A model generated the notes under the pieces. It was not told the DNA's origin, ran no database searches, and saw only the letters and a list, made by a program, of their open reading frames with translations. DNA of 64,000 nucleotides from Tetraselmis striata (taxonomy: Eukaryota > Chlorophyta > Chlorodendrophyceae > Chlorodendrales > Chlorodendraceae): contig VCJN01002289.1 of NCBI GenBank assembly GCA_006384855.1, positions 186,001-250,000 on the forward strand. The letters run 5' to 3'. Below, one piece after another: positions 12,201-21,959 of this stretch. Position numbers and translations under genes: made by a program. The first letter of the stretch is position 1. The number at the start of each line of letters is the position of its first letter.

Positions 12201-12376
12201 TCCACCAACGCTACAACGGTGTCCGCGGTGCCCACGAGCAGCGCCGCAAAGAGATCGGCGTCCGTTCGACGCTGGCGGGCATGTCCGGCGTAGAACGCCT
12301 CAGTGCGCGCGTCGTCCCATGAGCGCACGAGTTCGGTCATGCGCCTCTCCGCGAAAGCGCGGAAGCGCCACGCCAA
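9209..12376 (-). CDS. Reverse transcriptase with candidate PD-(D/E)XK endonuclease
   Basis: The open frame is 1055 codons from the first in-frame ATG, but the true N-terminus probably lies upstream across a frameshift. Polymerase motifs are motif A as TDLRNAYN (about residues 255-262), motif B as GVQQGAPL (310-317) and motif C as NADDGFLVG (347-355), in correct order and spacing. The first Asp of motif A and the Asp pair of motif C are intact. Near the C-terminus, P841-D842 followed by E868-F-K870 (LLEFKTM) fits a PD-(D/E)XK nuclease core. That is the site-nicking enzyme expected in non-LTR elements that lack an apurinic-type endonuclease. The stop falls in the conserved hairpin tail. The reverse-transcriptase call is firm; the nuclease is inference from a short motif. 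Confidence 0.82.
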   Translation of the reverse strand: MAWRFRAFAERRMTELVRSWDDARTEAFYAGHARQRRTDADLFAALLVGTADTVVALVEDGELSRAAGRLSSKGMGDLSDPAVLAQLRDKHPSRSHPIPDAAYDIPVDMRVPYQQLKQHVAGPSGMRNEYLRCLVGEYAPASGPAAVRAMSEVASMYLQGRLPGWFNRLFASDRLVAPVKKLGEGRAPDVRPVAVGEAERRAAERAVVDNMKEAYVSVLAPSQLGVGIPAGDSVLIHGVRLIAEKLGPRAVTVHTDLRNAYNEAWRRTIIQRHIDCSPLHPVIPALLASLSTDSYLVVDDRSAPLRSEDGVQQGAPLATTSFCVAIHPEVQQCDTTLEVNDGAARFNADDGFLVGLPEHVWPALHAFRTSIKASVGLEVRFDKMRAHSADMEAARREAPADIEWPELDGHHGIAVLIVPLGSPEYVHAYMRGKAEELREEVDASLSKLLSAKPSRRYTHALHHHAWALLKHCMQHKAGYWLRNCLPSKVEAFAEAVDATILAAVERVLGVSFDPSTYGTDTNPVVTDFLAELLHDPDPMAAEVATSSEDAVARARSRLHLPTRLKGAGIRRMATVRDAAFIGCMNAILPRFLTRNSGTNTPTPGFFDPQLGSVLGRGSFNATSSARQYDHFLNDAHVSDSYAAEMREAWGRLQAATAGHLRDADARQMEREVEAASGSQNELTAFLAQANNSRLRNEVCALPATCRERILFNQLDAASGMWTVAIPTARTVMTPHELREVAAGYFLLPSPCLAPVVGSQIIQPSTEHNHVTVDLYGDALMNLPAPGDAHWRVQHDAIADAFRDHCVHDLGIAVRREVDDLFQQAVPLGNTVPRGELKDLVPDAELSLPAFNVVTGSYDPRSLKPTLLEFKTMRYGVKYTAVPRATDVDRFERSLVGDIQRGLATRDAAWPNTEPGQKGPLRNIMDMSEYTGMVFGTMLGEVSKGVRRTVRGIACLAADRGALSSRGSRCITRAHQEALLARDFLGVLSLVAARERARCLIRRRRFVCHPVAEAAQHVRGSPTHTCTRGPDSEPCAHHSSIPPYAGCGPLLGGLLC

Positions 12377-12620
12377 GTAAGGCTTGTAGCCGCCGCCGCG
12401 CGCCTCGGCTCGGGGCCCTAAGCAACAATTGCGGCAGCAGGTACTTCCACTTCAACGCCCTATCCAACACCACGGGGTCATCGGCCTCCACCGCCGCCAC
12501 CACCCGCTCATTCACGCAGCGTTGTGCCTCCGCCCACGCTTCTTGAAATTCAATAGGCACCGCCGTCTCCATGGACATCTCCGCCGGCATGTGCACCATG
12601 TCCACGTCGGAGAGGTGGTC
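12377..12620 (-). pseudogene. Frameshifted link between N-terminal region and reverse transcriptase
   Basis: This frame reads MVHMPAEMSMETAVPIEFQE and continues with ERVVAAVEADDPVVLDRA and LLPQLLLR before losing sense. The next frame picks up at about 12410 with GGGYKPYLAWRFRAFAERR and runs straight into the reverse-transcriptase ORF. The change of frame without a plausible intron between them indicates an indel near 12380-12420. Confidence 0.6.
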
Positions 12621-12700
12621 CACCGCACCCCACCCCACCCCGTCGCCGGCTGGATATGGGCGAGTAGGGGGGGGGCGGATATCGAGCCCGTGAGGCCTGG

Positions 12701-13561
12701 CTACCGGGGTGGCCGGCCGGTGCACCCACCTCTGGCGGCGTGGGGGCAACAACCGGGGGCGCTGCGACGCCCCGGAACGCAGCGACGGACGGCAATGCGG
12801 GCGACGGCAACACTGACGATTGTTCGGCGCGCCCCCCGACGGCGGTGCCGCTCGGCCAGCACGGCGCGCGCCTTGGCTAGCCACGCGGCGGCGACCTCAG
12901 TGAAAGCCAACACGTCGGCCGGGTGGTGCCTGACGCAGGCGGGTTGGAGCGACCTGGCTGCGGCGTCAATCCTCGGCGCCCACGCGGCGCCCGCGGCGAC
13001 GCCAGCGACTGAAAGTGCGTCGGCGACTGTCCAAGCCGCTGCCGGCACTACCCCCCGCCGCGCCGGCCCGCTGTCGTTTAGCCTGGAATGCAGGCGGGCG
13101 AGAGCATCGAGGCATGTGAGCTCCAGGCCGCGGTTGCCGCCGCGCGGCCGCGGGTGGGGCCACTCGGAGACTTCCTGGCCGGTCGGAACGCAGTCGTGAT
13201 CGCGCTGCGACGCGCCGGGCCCCGGAATACTGCTGAAAGCACTGCGGCGAGGCGACGACACAGGCGAGGCAGCGCGCGCGCCGGTCGTACTTGCCGCGCC
13301 CGTCGCGGCGGACTCGGGACTCGACGATCGGCTCACCGCCTGGGCGTACGTGGGAGCCGGCGGGGCGGCAGCCGCGGGCGGGCTCGGCCTTGGCTGGGTG
13401 GCGTCGGGTGCACTGCCGCTGGACGGTGTTGCCGCGGGCGACGCTCCCGCCGCACGCGATGCGCCGGGGCTGCCTGATATACTGGACGATGTACTGGGGG
13501 TCGGCGGCGACCCGGGGTCAACGGCGCGGTATGCCGCACCATCGGCGGAAGGCGCGGACAT
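12701..13561 (-). pseudogene. First part of retrotransposon coding region, low-complexity N-terminus
   Basis: From an ATG at 13561-13559 the frame gives a Pro/Ala/Ser-rich region with long runs of SP, AP and PPA words. A more ordinary segment follows that includes LTCLDALARLHSRL and AFTEVAAAWLAKARAVLAERH. A second start 37 codons upstream (13672) is possible. The reading moves to another frame at about 12870, where a further Pro-rich linker can be read to about 12640. No domain is recognised. It is either ORF1 or the N-terminus of a single long protein continuing into the reverse transcriptase. Confidence 0.55.
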
Positions 13562-13762
13562 CGCGCGGCGCCCCGCCGGATACAAGCGACCCGCCACAGC
13601 CCGGGCATAACGGTGACGTCGCGTGGGAGGGGGTTGAGGGCAGCTACGCGATCTGGGCGGCGGGTGAGGCATGGCGACACACGGCCCCGGGGCGCCTCCG
13701 GGGCCGCTGGGTGGGTGGTGGGTCTCCGCACTCGAAAATCGCACCCTATTCAGCGATTTTCG

Positions 13763-15351
13763 AGGCTTTGCGGCTCGAGGATTTGCGGCTGGCCTCGCTG
13801 GTCGCAAATATCGCAATATTTACGACCGCCCTAAATATGGCTCACTGAGCCGTAAATCAAAGTAATACTTTATGCAGAATATACATGTTCAGCGCAATGT
13901 ACAGGCCGGCCGCAAAGGGTCGTAGGGCCAGGCGGCGCCCTGCTTGCTGCTCGGCCCGGCACCGGCCCCGGCGCCAGGGCGTGCTGATGTTGGGTCCGTT
14001 TGAACGTTTGAACTCACATGACTGTGGGGGTGCGGTCAAACGTCACTGACCCGGATCATTTGCCAGTCGTCCGCCCACATCGTGCGTGCCGTGTTGGGTG
14101 CTCATCAGGCTACATCACTCTCAAGCGACTGCTCGCGATGGCCACCAACCCGCCGCCCCCCCCCCCCCCCCCCATCTGCCCGCGCCGCAGCGGCCGCAAG
14201 CCCCGCTTCCAGACGCTACGGGCATGGATGATGACGACTTATGGGTGGACGAGGAGAACGAATAAGAGCAAGTTGGGCCTGGAGGGGGGTTGGCTGACCG
14301 CCCCGTGCGGAGTAACAACGAGAGCACCGAGGACAGCGACCGTATGAGGAGGATGAGGCGGATGAGGACGAGGACGGCGGCAACGAGGACGAAGGGGATG
14401 AGGACGAGGGCGACGGCGACGAGGAAAATAACGGCGGATACTAGGATGTCACATTTCACGGTGCCGGCCGCAACTACCGTAAACATGCCGAATTTGCGGT
14501 TCCTACGAGCATTTTAGTACCCGTACGAATATTTGTGTGTACGGTTACGGCCGAAAATGAAATGCAGCCTTGGCAATTCTTTATATATCGCAATTTAGTC
14601 GTCCAGGATCGACCACCCTTAAATATGCTAATTGTTTTAAATAAATAGTTTGCTGCGCCGCACAGTTCCGCACACAATCATCAGAAGCGCAGCAGCATCA
14701 AAGGTAGCAGGTACCGTCAGCAGATGAAGATTCATGACGATGACGATTACATGTGGTCGCTACCCGTGCTGTGGGTACGGTCACCGGGGTACGGTCCGCG
14801 TACAGCTGGTACTGTGGGGAGATGGTGTGAGAGGCAGCAGGGTTCAGCAAGCTAGAAAGGTTCTCAAGGTTGGGTGGAGGGAAGCTGAGGAAGGTTGTAG
14901 AATGATTACAAGTTGTGCTGCGGAGGTGACATTTACACTACGCTTTAAAATTAAGCGAACCCTGTAAGCGAACCCGGGAAGCGAACTGTCCTCCAGGGGT
15001 AGTTGGTCAGCATTTTTCGTGTATCAAGGCATTACGAAAACCCTCCGAGCTGGGGGCGCGGGGTGACCTGCCGGTGTTTAGAATTAGTTCGGGGTGCGAA
15101 AACTACTGCTAAAATATTAGAATTCTGACGGAAACATAACCGATCTATTCCGAATTCGGACTCACGGGGATTTTTAGATGCTTTTACGGCGCGCGCCTGC
15201 TGCGGCGCGCGCCGTAAGAGTTGGATACGTGATTGTCCCAACGTGTAGAACTAGTAGCGCGCTACCACATGAAGCGGTTGCCAAAAGGTGCGCATGCTCA
15301 TTACAAAACAATTCGCCGCCTACACGAGTGCCTTGTACGTGCCTCGTGATA
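13763..15351. other. Inter-element region with a decayed acidic ORF
   Basis: Apart from the possible relic at 14138-14444, no gene is recognised. A C tract lies at about 14147-14172. The rest is mixed-composition DNA with GCGAC-type words and short inverted sequences such as the GGCGCGCGCC-like palindrome near 15187-15211. Confidence 0.45.
14138..14444 (+). pseudogene. Possible remnant of a protein with acidic C-terminus
   Basis: From ATG at 14138 one frame reads MATNPPPP, through the C tract, to CPRRSGRKPRFQTLR. Another frame (14343-14444) reads YEEDEADEDEDGG and continues Asp/Glu/Gly-rich to a TAG stop. Basic-then-acidic composition suggests one protein with an indel, but no family is recognised and the homopolymer alone could create such frames. 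Confidence 0.25.
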
Positions 15352-15568
15352 TGTGGCGAGATGGTCGGCTCCAGAGTTGGTGGTGGTGAGAAGTGAATTA
15401 TTTACAAGGTGGTCTGCGCTGCGGTATATATTCAGCAGTCGGCGCGATGCCACGCCGGCGCTGTCAAGCGTGTCTGGTAATCTAGTCAGCAGTGCTAATG
15501 AGATTACGTGGAAGGGCATTTAGTGAGGTCGAGATCTAGGGTTGTTACCCTAACATGATCTCCTCACA
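15352..15568 (-). repeat. 3' LTR of the 15.4-18.4 kb element
   Basis: 217 bp, TG...CA ends. It differs from the partner LTR by only about two substitutions seen by eye (for example GCGGTATATATT against GCGTTATATATT, and CGGCGCGATG against CGGCGGGATG), so the insertion is fairly young. A TATA-like word lies inside. Confidence 0.85.
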
Positions 15569-16264
15569 TTCCTCCCCGCCATAAAGGTGTCAACTGGCGG
15601 TGATATATGTGGAAAAGTATATGGCAGCGCAGTGTGTCAGCAAATGCAGCAGCAACATATGTCATTGTCAGGTGACAGTCACACGCTGAAAATCAGCATG
15701 GCAGATTTTCAGAGTTGAAACTCCGAAGTGATGTTTGTCAACGACAGGGAACTTTGGTGTGTCACAGGTAGAATGTGATAGTAATAATGACACAAAAAGG
15801 TTTTTTTTGAGGATTTTTTTATATGTTTTGGAGGTCAATGTCCGTGCCGATGACAGTGTGTGTTACGCCGTTGATGGCGCGACCGTGGAAGACCCAAAGA
15901 CCACAGCCTGTTGTTGGCCCGATGCAAAAGCAGAGCGGACATGTTGGTAAAGGGCAATGATCATTGTGCATTGTTAAGAGGCACTCTCAAAGCCGTACTA
16001 CCGTGTGAACCAGTACCCCTCCGAAGACAGGGCACCACGGCGGTAGGTTGTCATGAGGTTCAGCATGACGGGTGCTTGTCAGAATCAAATGGATCTTGCC
16101 TCCGGGTTGGAACCGATTATTGAGACAAGTGGCAGTCATGACCAGGACCCGCACCTAGGGCGTCCCCCAGGGGATACGGCTGGCTGAACACAATCCACAC
16201 CATTGATTCCTAAAGCTGCCACCACATCGGAACCCAGTATGGCAGGAGTATACCACACATGAAT

Positions 16265-16615
16265 CTATATGGTGACACATCGCAAGAGCAAATGCTCGAT
16301 TGCGGAAGGTTGGTTTAGGGCTTGTTGTGTTGTCAACCGCGGTCTCTCATTGTTGTTATCATTAATGTTTTGTTTCATGTGTTTGCTGTTTTCAGGTAGT
16401 ATATTTTTGTTTGTTTTGTTGGTTTGTATGTTTTGTTTGTTTTCACTGTTTGTGTGGTGTATTGTTTTGTTTATTTGTTTTGATTGTTTGTGTGTTTTGT
16501 ATGTTTGGTTTGTTTGTTTTATCAGGTGTTCTTTGTTTTGTTTGTTTGTTTTGTGAAGTGTTGTGACGAGTACAAGCAGTAGTAACATCAAATGATGAAG
16601 GTGGGGGCTCACCAA
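16265..16615 (-). CDS. Low-complexity Lys/Asn/Thr/Gln-rich frame within LTR element
   Basis: A 116-codon frame of simple composition (NKQNKEHLIK-type repeats) produced by a GTTTGTTTTG-rich stretch at about 16340-16560. It may be a decayed extension of gag. As a protein it is doubtful; the underlying sequence is a simple repeat. Confidence 0.2.
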   Translation of the reverse strand: MVSPHLHHLMLLLLVLVTTLHKTNKQNKEHLIKQTNQTYKTHKQSKQINKTIHHTNSENKQNIQTNKTNKNILPENSKHMKQNINDNNNERPRLTTQQALNQPSAIEHLLLRCVTI

Positions 16616-16804
16616 GCTCCAGCTTGCACCCGAGCAGCATGAGTTAGTGTTTTCAAGCAGTAGGGATTATCTTTGAGGTGATGATTGATTGTTTTGTGGG
16701 CAGGTGTGATTGTTCTGAAATTATTCAGTGGGTAGTAGTTGTTTTGTTGTTGGTCTCTGCGGTTGATTGGGCACCTTTCTGTGCCATGTGTTTGCTCAGC
16801 GCAG

Positions 16805-17317
16805 TCAGCGCATTTTTAAGAGCAGCCCTAAGGTTTGTTGTGTCACTGTCATCATTGTACATACCAGCACTCTTGCGAGCAGCAGCATTTGTTTTGTTGT
16901 ATTGGGTCTTTTGGTTGTTGGTGTTTTGTTTGTTGTGTTTGGTAGTTGGCCGATTGGCCGGTCAGGTTTCGGTATGTTTTTGTGGTCCTTTGCGTCATTA
17001 TCCCTGTCTTTTTGGAGGCCAAAACATTTGTGATATGTGTGGCCCAAGCCCTTACAGTAAGAACAGATTGGTGTGCCATCAGGTGACACCCAATCAAACT
17101 TTGGTTTCTGGGTTTTGTGGTATTGTTCTCTGTCAGTAGTGCCAGTCTTATCAAACTGGATATTGTATCGTCCCCTCTTGTTAGTTCTAGGTCGATTGGT
17201 AGTTGGAGCATAGTGCATGGGCGTGAGAGCCTCGGCATTAGTCTCTTGCTGCATGTATGATCGAACAAGATGCTGCTTAGGGTCTTGCAACATCTGTAAC
17301 GTTTGTATGTGCTGCAT
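16805..17317 (-). CDS. Gag-like protein with CCHC zinc knuckle
   Basis: Frame of 170 codons with M at 17317. After a short helical N-terminus (MQHIQTLQML) and a Thr/Asn/Arg-rich linker comes ICSYCKGLGHTYHKC, a perfect C-X2-C-X4-H-X4-C zinc knuckle as in nucleocapsid domains of Copia-type gag. The C-terminal part is Lys/Thr/Pro-rich. Only the end of a normal gag is recognisable; the capsid-like region may lie upstream in other frames or be lost. In an intact element the protein would package the RNA. Confidence 0.65.
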   Translation of the reverse strand: MQHIQTLQMLQDPKQHLVRSYMQQETNAEALTPMHYAPTTNRPRTNKRGRYNIQFDKTGTTDREQYHKTQKPKFDWVSPDGTPICSYCKGLGHTYHKCFGLQKDRDNDAKDHKNIPKPDRPIGQLPNTTNKTPTTKRPNTTKQMLLLARVLVCTMMTVTQQTLGLLLKMR

Positions 17318-18184
17318 TGCTTTACTCAGGAAGGGTATATAAGTAATGTAGCCGAACTATCGATAGCAAGCTGCCCCAAGTTATGAGCAGTGCTGTGATA
17401 CCTGTTGACAACTGGTCTCCAGGTCGGAAAAGTTTGCGGGGTCGACCAGCTCATTGTGATGAGTTGAGGTCGTAAACAAAAAGTTGTGTGTCGAATGTCT
17501 TTGACAAAGCCCAGTGTGATGTGCGAGTGTAAAAATCACAGTGTAATGTGTGAGTGCGAGTCGGCAAACGTTGTTGAGAACAAGAGGCTTGAGAGCCTTT
17601 TCTTACAAAAGCACCGCGTATTAGCGAGTCGTTATCAGCGACTGCTGGTGCGTGTAATCAAAAAGCCGACTGTGAAACGGTCCACGTAGCGACACGCAGT
17701 ATTGTGAGTACTGGTGCAACTCTGCTACGGGAAAGCTGTTAACTGGTTTGGTGGTGGCTCGTTGGTCCGACAACTTGTCGATCTGTGGGCCGAGTTTTTC
17801 TCAAAAGTGACGAGTCGACACGTGTGAGTGACGACTGCACTGAAAAGCTCAAGCGAGTGTATCAACTCGCGAGCGCAATGGTGAGGTTTACGAGTACGAG
17901 TGGGCAAGTCTCAGACAAGCCTACACGAGTCGAGGTATGAGTTTTGGTGGTATGGTATGGTGTGACGAGTTGGTGTTTTGAGAAAAGAGGATCGCGCAGC
18001 AGATCGGGCAGCACTTCCGCTCGTCGGCAGCGGTAATTGACGAGTTTGGTCGACGACACAGTAAAAGCAAGTGATACGGGGAAAAGATACCGTCCTCGTA
18101 GTCACGAGCAGGTGTACTGTGGTCGTCGGTGAGATTGCTGGGTAGCGAAAGAGTTCCGTGATCGACGTAGGTAGAAGCACCAAA

Positions 18185-18401
18185 TGTGGCGAGATGGTCG
18201 GCTCCAGAGTTGGTGGTGGTGAGAAGTGAATTATTTACAAGGTGGTCTGCGCTGCGTTATATATTCAGCAGTCGGCGGGATGCCACGCCGGCGCTGTCAA
18301 GCGTGTCTGGTAATCTAGTCAGCAGTGCTAATGAGATTACGTGGAAGGGCATTTAGTGAGGTCGAGATCTAGGGTTGTTACCCTAACATGATCTCCTCAC
18401 A
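18185..18401 (-). repeat. 5' LTR of the 15.4-18.4 kb element
   Basis: 217 bp, same ends as the partner, followed on its right by the TGATA duplication. In minus orientation this is the promoter-bearing LTR. Confidence 0.85.
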
Positions 18402-18648
18402 TGATAGGTGTAGCACTTGTGTAACGCTGATGTACACGGGCATTGTGAGCGGTTGGAAGGCGCGATGCGGGATCACTCGCGGTACCATGCGAGCACATCT
18501 ATGGCCAGTCTATTGCTATAGAGCCATGCCAAAGACTCCTCATGTGCTAGGAATATTTTTCTGAATATTATTTGTGCTAATGTAAACTCGATATGTGCGA
18601 AATTCGTGCCTCGTTTTAACATCTACATACACCTCAATGTACACGGCC

Positions 18649-18800
18649 AAATCAATTCAATCTAAAATATGGAGGTTGTAGCCAGCACTCCTACCCGACA
18701 TACCCCTATATTAGGATTGGCGCCAAATCAATTCAATCTAAAATATGGAGGTTGTAGCCAGCACTCCTACCCGACATACCCCTATATTAGGATTGGCGCC
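18649..18800 (+). repeat. 76-bp tandem duplication
   Basis: The unit beginning AAATCAATTCAATCTAAAAT and ending AGGATTGGCGCC occurs at 18649-18724 and immediately again at 18725-18800 with no visible difference. It is a recent duplication in otherwise featureless DNA. Confidence 0.85.
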
Positions 18801-19620
18801 ACGCGCTTCGATTGCGCGTGAGCACAGACCCTACTCAAAGTAGGGTTTGCCATTTATTTTGAAGCGTAGTGTATATGTGACCACGACCTGCTATCAACGG
18901 TAGCGCGACATACGGGTCATAAATTTGCAGTTAAACTGCTTGGGGAAATCTGCAATTAAAGATGATGTACTATGTATGTCCTTATAGTACTCTTTACCGA
19001 AGTTCGATAGATGTGAAGCGTTATGTATGGTGAGAATGGCTTCCGGGGGCATCATCGCGGTATTAAGCGGGACAGCCGTAAGTACGTGTAAGCTAGTCTG
19101 ATACAGGTACTATGTAATATACGGAGCCGGCCTCCCGGCCTGACGACGCCGCTGCGGCTGGCCGCCTGATTCACGCCGCCCTACCTGCGCCTATTGCTAG
19201 CGCGGCTCTGGAGTCGGAGCCGTCGATGGTGGTGCACGATTGCCTGGCCCGGTCGTGGTATGAGCCGGCGGAGGGCGCAACGGCCGGGGTGGTGGCGCCT
19301 CGTCCCGACGCGAGACAAGCACAAGCGCTGCCACATACGTCGTACCGCACCCGTATGGTGATGACATGCAGATCAGTGCACGGTCCCGCGGCTGATAAAT
19401 CAGCGGAGACACTTGGCTTTTTTGGAAAGCTTGTTTTTCATTACTGATGCCTTTTTGACCGGCACCGCGCTATACAGCTATGGAGTTGTATTGCTACGTG
19501 TATTGTTGACCCCCATGTCGCGCTACCGTTGATAGCATGTCGTGCGTGGCTGGACAATCGGGTGCGGAGCGCATTAGCATGCGGCAAGTAGCGCATCCGG
19601 TGACAGGTACCCGGGTCATT
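18801..19620. other. Region without a recognised gene
   Basis: No domain-bearing frame, RNA or clear repeat is seen. Short frames near 19197-19447 encode only simple Pro/Arg-rich sequence. Confidence 0.4.
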
Positions 19621-20340
19621 ATATCTACATGGTACTTGTTGAAGGGTTACTAGGTCTTGTAGGGTTTGGTCATCCTCTCACATTCCTCCCCGCGACAAGA
19701 ACCAGCTCTTGTTGGGTTTTGCAACGTTTGTAGGGTCTTGCTTGTGACAATCATCATCCCAGGCAACAAGCCAGAAGGTGATATTGTGTCAAATATCAAC
19801 ATGTTCTATTTGTAATATATTTTGGTAGAGTATTATTTATCATAAGTGTGGTAGGTAGGTGTGGTCATTTGTGGAGAAGGGGGGGGGGGGATAGTGCATT
19901 AAAGGCACCTGAACTACCAGCTGGTCAGGTTGATCCATCTATCCAACTTTCGGCCATGTTGTTGCAGTTCATGTTGTTTGGTTTGCCTCTTTAGGCGGTT
20001 GGTTTAGCTAGTTCAGCTGTTGGTTGGCAATTTAGCTAGTTGGTTGGTTCGGTGGGTTGGTGACCACGGTTTGTTGGTTGGTTCGGTTGCTTGGTTTTCG
20101 TTGGAGCTGGTGTGTTCGCAACAAGTTGTGTGGTTGACGAAAAAGCACTTTTGTGCAATTTGCCGGCCCTACTGTTGGTATCGCATGGGCCTAAGACACT
20201 GTGCCTAGGTAGGCACGCAAATGCCTTGTCCAGCGCGCGCTGTTTGGTCCCATGCTAGTAATGAACTTGCAAGAACTGCAAGGGCAGTAGTCTAGACCCG
20301 GGACCCGCACTTGGAGCGTCCCCCAAGGGATACACCCGGT
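19621..20340 (-). mobile_element. Decayed LTR-retrotransposon remnant related to the 15.4-kb element
   Basis: The LTR-end/polypurine junction CTCACATTCCTCCCCGC recurs at about 19677-19693. About 620 bp further, ACCCGCACTTGGAGCGTCCCCCAAGGG at 20303-20330 matches ACCCGCACCTAGGGCGTCCC in the intact element at about 16147. The spacing is close to the intact copy's (about 580 bp). Only the 3' part of the element seems to remain. An open frame between them is GTTGGTT-rich and not informative. Confidence 0.5.
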
Positions 20341-20886
20341 AAAGCACCACTAACACTTTCGTCTACGCCTCAATACCGCCATTACCCGCCATAATAATGA
20401 AATACCCGCCCAAATACCGCTAGACGCGAACGCCTTTATTTTACGAGTACGAGCGGCCCGCGGTGTTAAGCATTACGCGCGCGTTGCAAGTAGCGTTTAA
20501 CGGCCCGGTTTCTTTTTCTTCGTGTACGGGAGGTTTTTGCCTCTCCGTTTGACAAGCTCTACGTACATGCGGTTGCGGCTTTTGCTCGATAGCGACGCCC
20601 CGGATTGTGGCTGTGGCGCGGCGCGACGAGCATGACGCGGGTATCCCGTCATGCGCCACGTCATATGCGCACGCACGCACGTCGTCATGCGGCACTCGCC
20701 GTGTGGCGGCCCGGCTACGCAGTACTATTCCGCCCCCATCTCCTTGTCGTTCACTGCCAGGCAGCCGCGTCGATCCCCCGCATGCTTGGTGTCGGGTAGC
20801 GTTGACCGCTACGATGAGCGGGCGGCCCCGGTTGTTTTCGGTTGTCGGGCAGTCGAGTGTACCGGTGTGCCCGCGGGCGCCTGACA
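20341..20886. other. GC-rich spacer, no recognised gene
   Basis: Open frames exist on both strands but show no domain. Basic tails such as KKKKPGR on the minus strand are the only notable composition. This could be the flank of the zinc-finger gene that follows. Confidence 0.35.
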
Positions 20887-21159
20887 ATGGGCCGCATCGC
20901 TCGTGTTAGGTGCAACCTCTGCAGCTATGGCGGACCCCAGTCCGCCTTCTACGCCTATCACGTAAACAAGCATTTGAGGGAGGGTACGGTAGCCGAGATC
21001 ATCAAGCGGGATTCGACAGCGGCGGCGCCCGCCGAGTTCGGCATGCCTCCTGTGCCCTCGGAGGGACCAACGCCAACCATTTATGTGCGGCGGAATGGCG
21101 GCGCACGCTCCCCATCCTCCCTTGTTGGGGCAAGCAACGGGCAGCGTCGGGCAGGGTGA
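20887..21159 (+). CDS. Small C2H2 zinc-finger protein (possible first exon)
   Basis: From ATG at 20887 the frame reads MGRIARVRCNLCSYGG and continues to a single C-X2-C-X12-H-X3-H finger (C at codons 9 and 12, H at 25 and 29) within about 30 residues, followed by a Ser/Arg/Gly-rich tail to 21159. A single N-terminal finger of this type is common in mobile-element proteins and in some DNA-binding factors. The frame may continue by splicing into the acidic frame downstream. It faces the minus-strand relic at 21.9-23.8 kb. Confidence 0.4.
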   Translation: MGRIARVRCNLCSYGGPQSAFYAYHVNKHLREGTVAEIIKRDSTAAAPAEFGMPPVPSEGPTPTIYVRRNGGARSPSSLVGASNGQRRAG

Positions 21160-21313
21160 GCAGCGTGAGGAGCGCCCACCGCACCGATGCCAGTGCCGGT
21201 CGCCAGCACTTCACCCCGGGAAAGAGACCTATGGGCAGTACTACGATATCTCCCCGCGATAGTGGGCACCTAACGCCGCCCACATATCGACAGAACGCCG
21301 TAGAGGGTCGAGT

Positions 21314-21631
21314 GTGGGTTTTGGTGGCGCATCGAGCTTGGAAGGCGAGGGGGGGGAACGTGGTGGAGCCGAACTCGTGTTTCCCACTGCGATCAATGAC
21401 GACGCTAGTAGTACAGGCGCTACTGGTGACGTTGACATGGAGGATGGTTTGTCGAATGACCTGGGAGGCAGCAATGCCGACAACGGAAGCAGGCGAATGG
21501 GTAGTGAAGCTACTTCTGATGGTGGCTCACAACGGGGCGGCAGTGACGGTGGAGCTGATGGCGGTGACTTGGAGTGGCGCATCGGCGATTTAGGCGGGGC
21601 GCAGAATGGCGTGTGTGAGACAAGCTTTTAG
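21314..21631 (+). CDS. Acidic Gly/Ser/Asp-rich frame, possible downstream exon
   Basis: The frame includes INDDASSTGATGDVDMEDG and several GGS and GGA words, ending in GVCETSF before a TAG. The composition is that of a linker or activation-type tail. It may belong to the zinc-finger gene just upstream if an intron lies between about 21120 and 21320. No independent function is claimed. Confidence 0.25.
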   Translation: MGFGGASSLEGEGGERGGAELVFPTAINDDASSTGATGDVDMEDGLSNDLGGSNADNGSRRMGSEATSDGGSQRGGSDGGADGGDLEWRIGDLGGAQNGVCETSF

Positions 21632-21959
21632 ATCGAAGGAGGGTCGGGGGCTAGCAACGATGGCAGCGATGGCTCTGAAGTAGACTAGGAGGGCGCGTCA
21701 ATGAAGCAATATACATATTGCAAGGCCGTTCCGCAACAACAAAACTAAATTGTCACGGTTCTATTTCAGACCGTTCATTACAAACATTATATGGAATCCT
21801 GGCCGTTGATTTCACAGACCGCATTACCTTTGCTAACGCGGCCGGGGCAGCGGCCCGCCGACGACAAAATTGAATCGTCGGTATCACGACATCAATTATC
21901 AGAATTACGACATGGAGGTTACAACGTTTTACCGATTACTGTACATTATTTCAGAAGAG

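Larger units (their letters stand above)
9196..13745 (-). mobile_element. Non-LTR retrotransposon copy, minus orientation, 17-bp target duplication
   Basis: The 17-mer CTATTCAGCGATTTTCG occurs at 9179-9195 and 13746-13762 and brackets a 4550-bp insert on both sides. Inside, in minus orientation, are a Pro/Ala/Ser-rich first open frame and a reverse-transcriptase frame. The 3' end carries two small hairpins that recur in short copies at 6.7, 46.6, 47.2, 47.5 and 62.3 kb. No long terminal repeats or poly-A are present. At least one and probably more frameshifts interrupt the coding part between about 12380 and 12880, so this copy looks inactive although the reverse-transcriptase frame stays open. 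Confidence 0.8.
15352..18401 (-). mobile_element. Gag-only LTR retrotransposon, minus orientation
   Basis: Two 217-bp direct repeats (15352-15568 and 18185-18401), nearly identical, start TGTGGCGAGATGG and end GATCTCCTCACA. They are flanked by a 5-bp TGATA target duplication at 15347-15351 and 18402-18406. In minus orientation the 5' LTR is followed by a TGGTGCTTCTACC primer-binding-site candidate. A purine tract GGGGAGGAA precedes the 3' LTR. The 2.6-kb interior encodes a zinc-knuckle gag-like protein but no protease, integrase or reverse transcriptase that I can see. It is therefore a non-autonomous element of the TR-GAG kind, depending on a helper. Confidence 0.85.

Noticed and set aside
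16269..16556. Membrane-protein-like frame rich in Phe, Leu, Cys and Val
   Set aside because: It is produced by a GTTTGTTTTG simple repeat inside the LTR element, on the strand opposite to gag.
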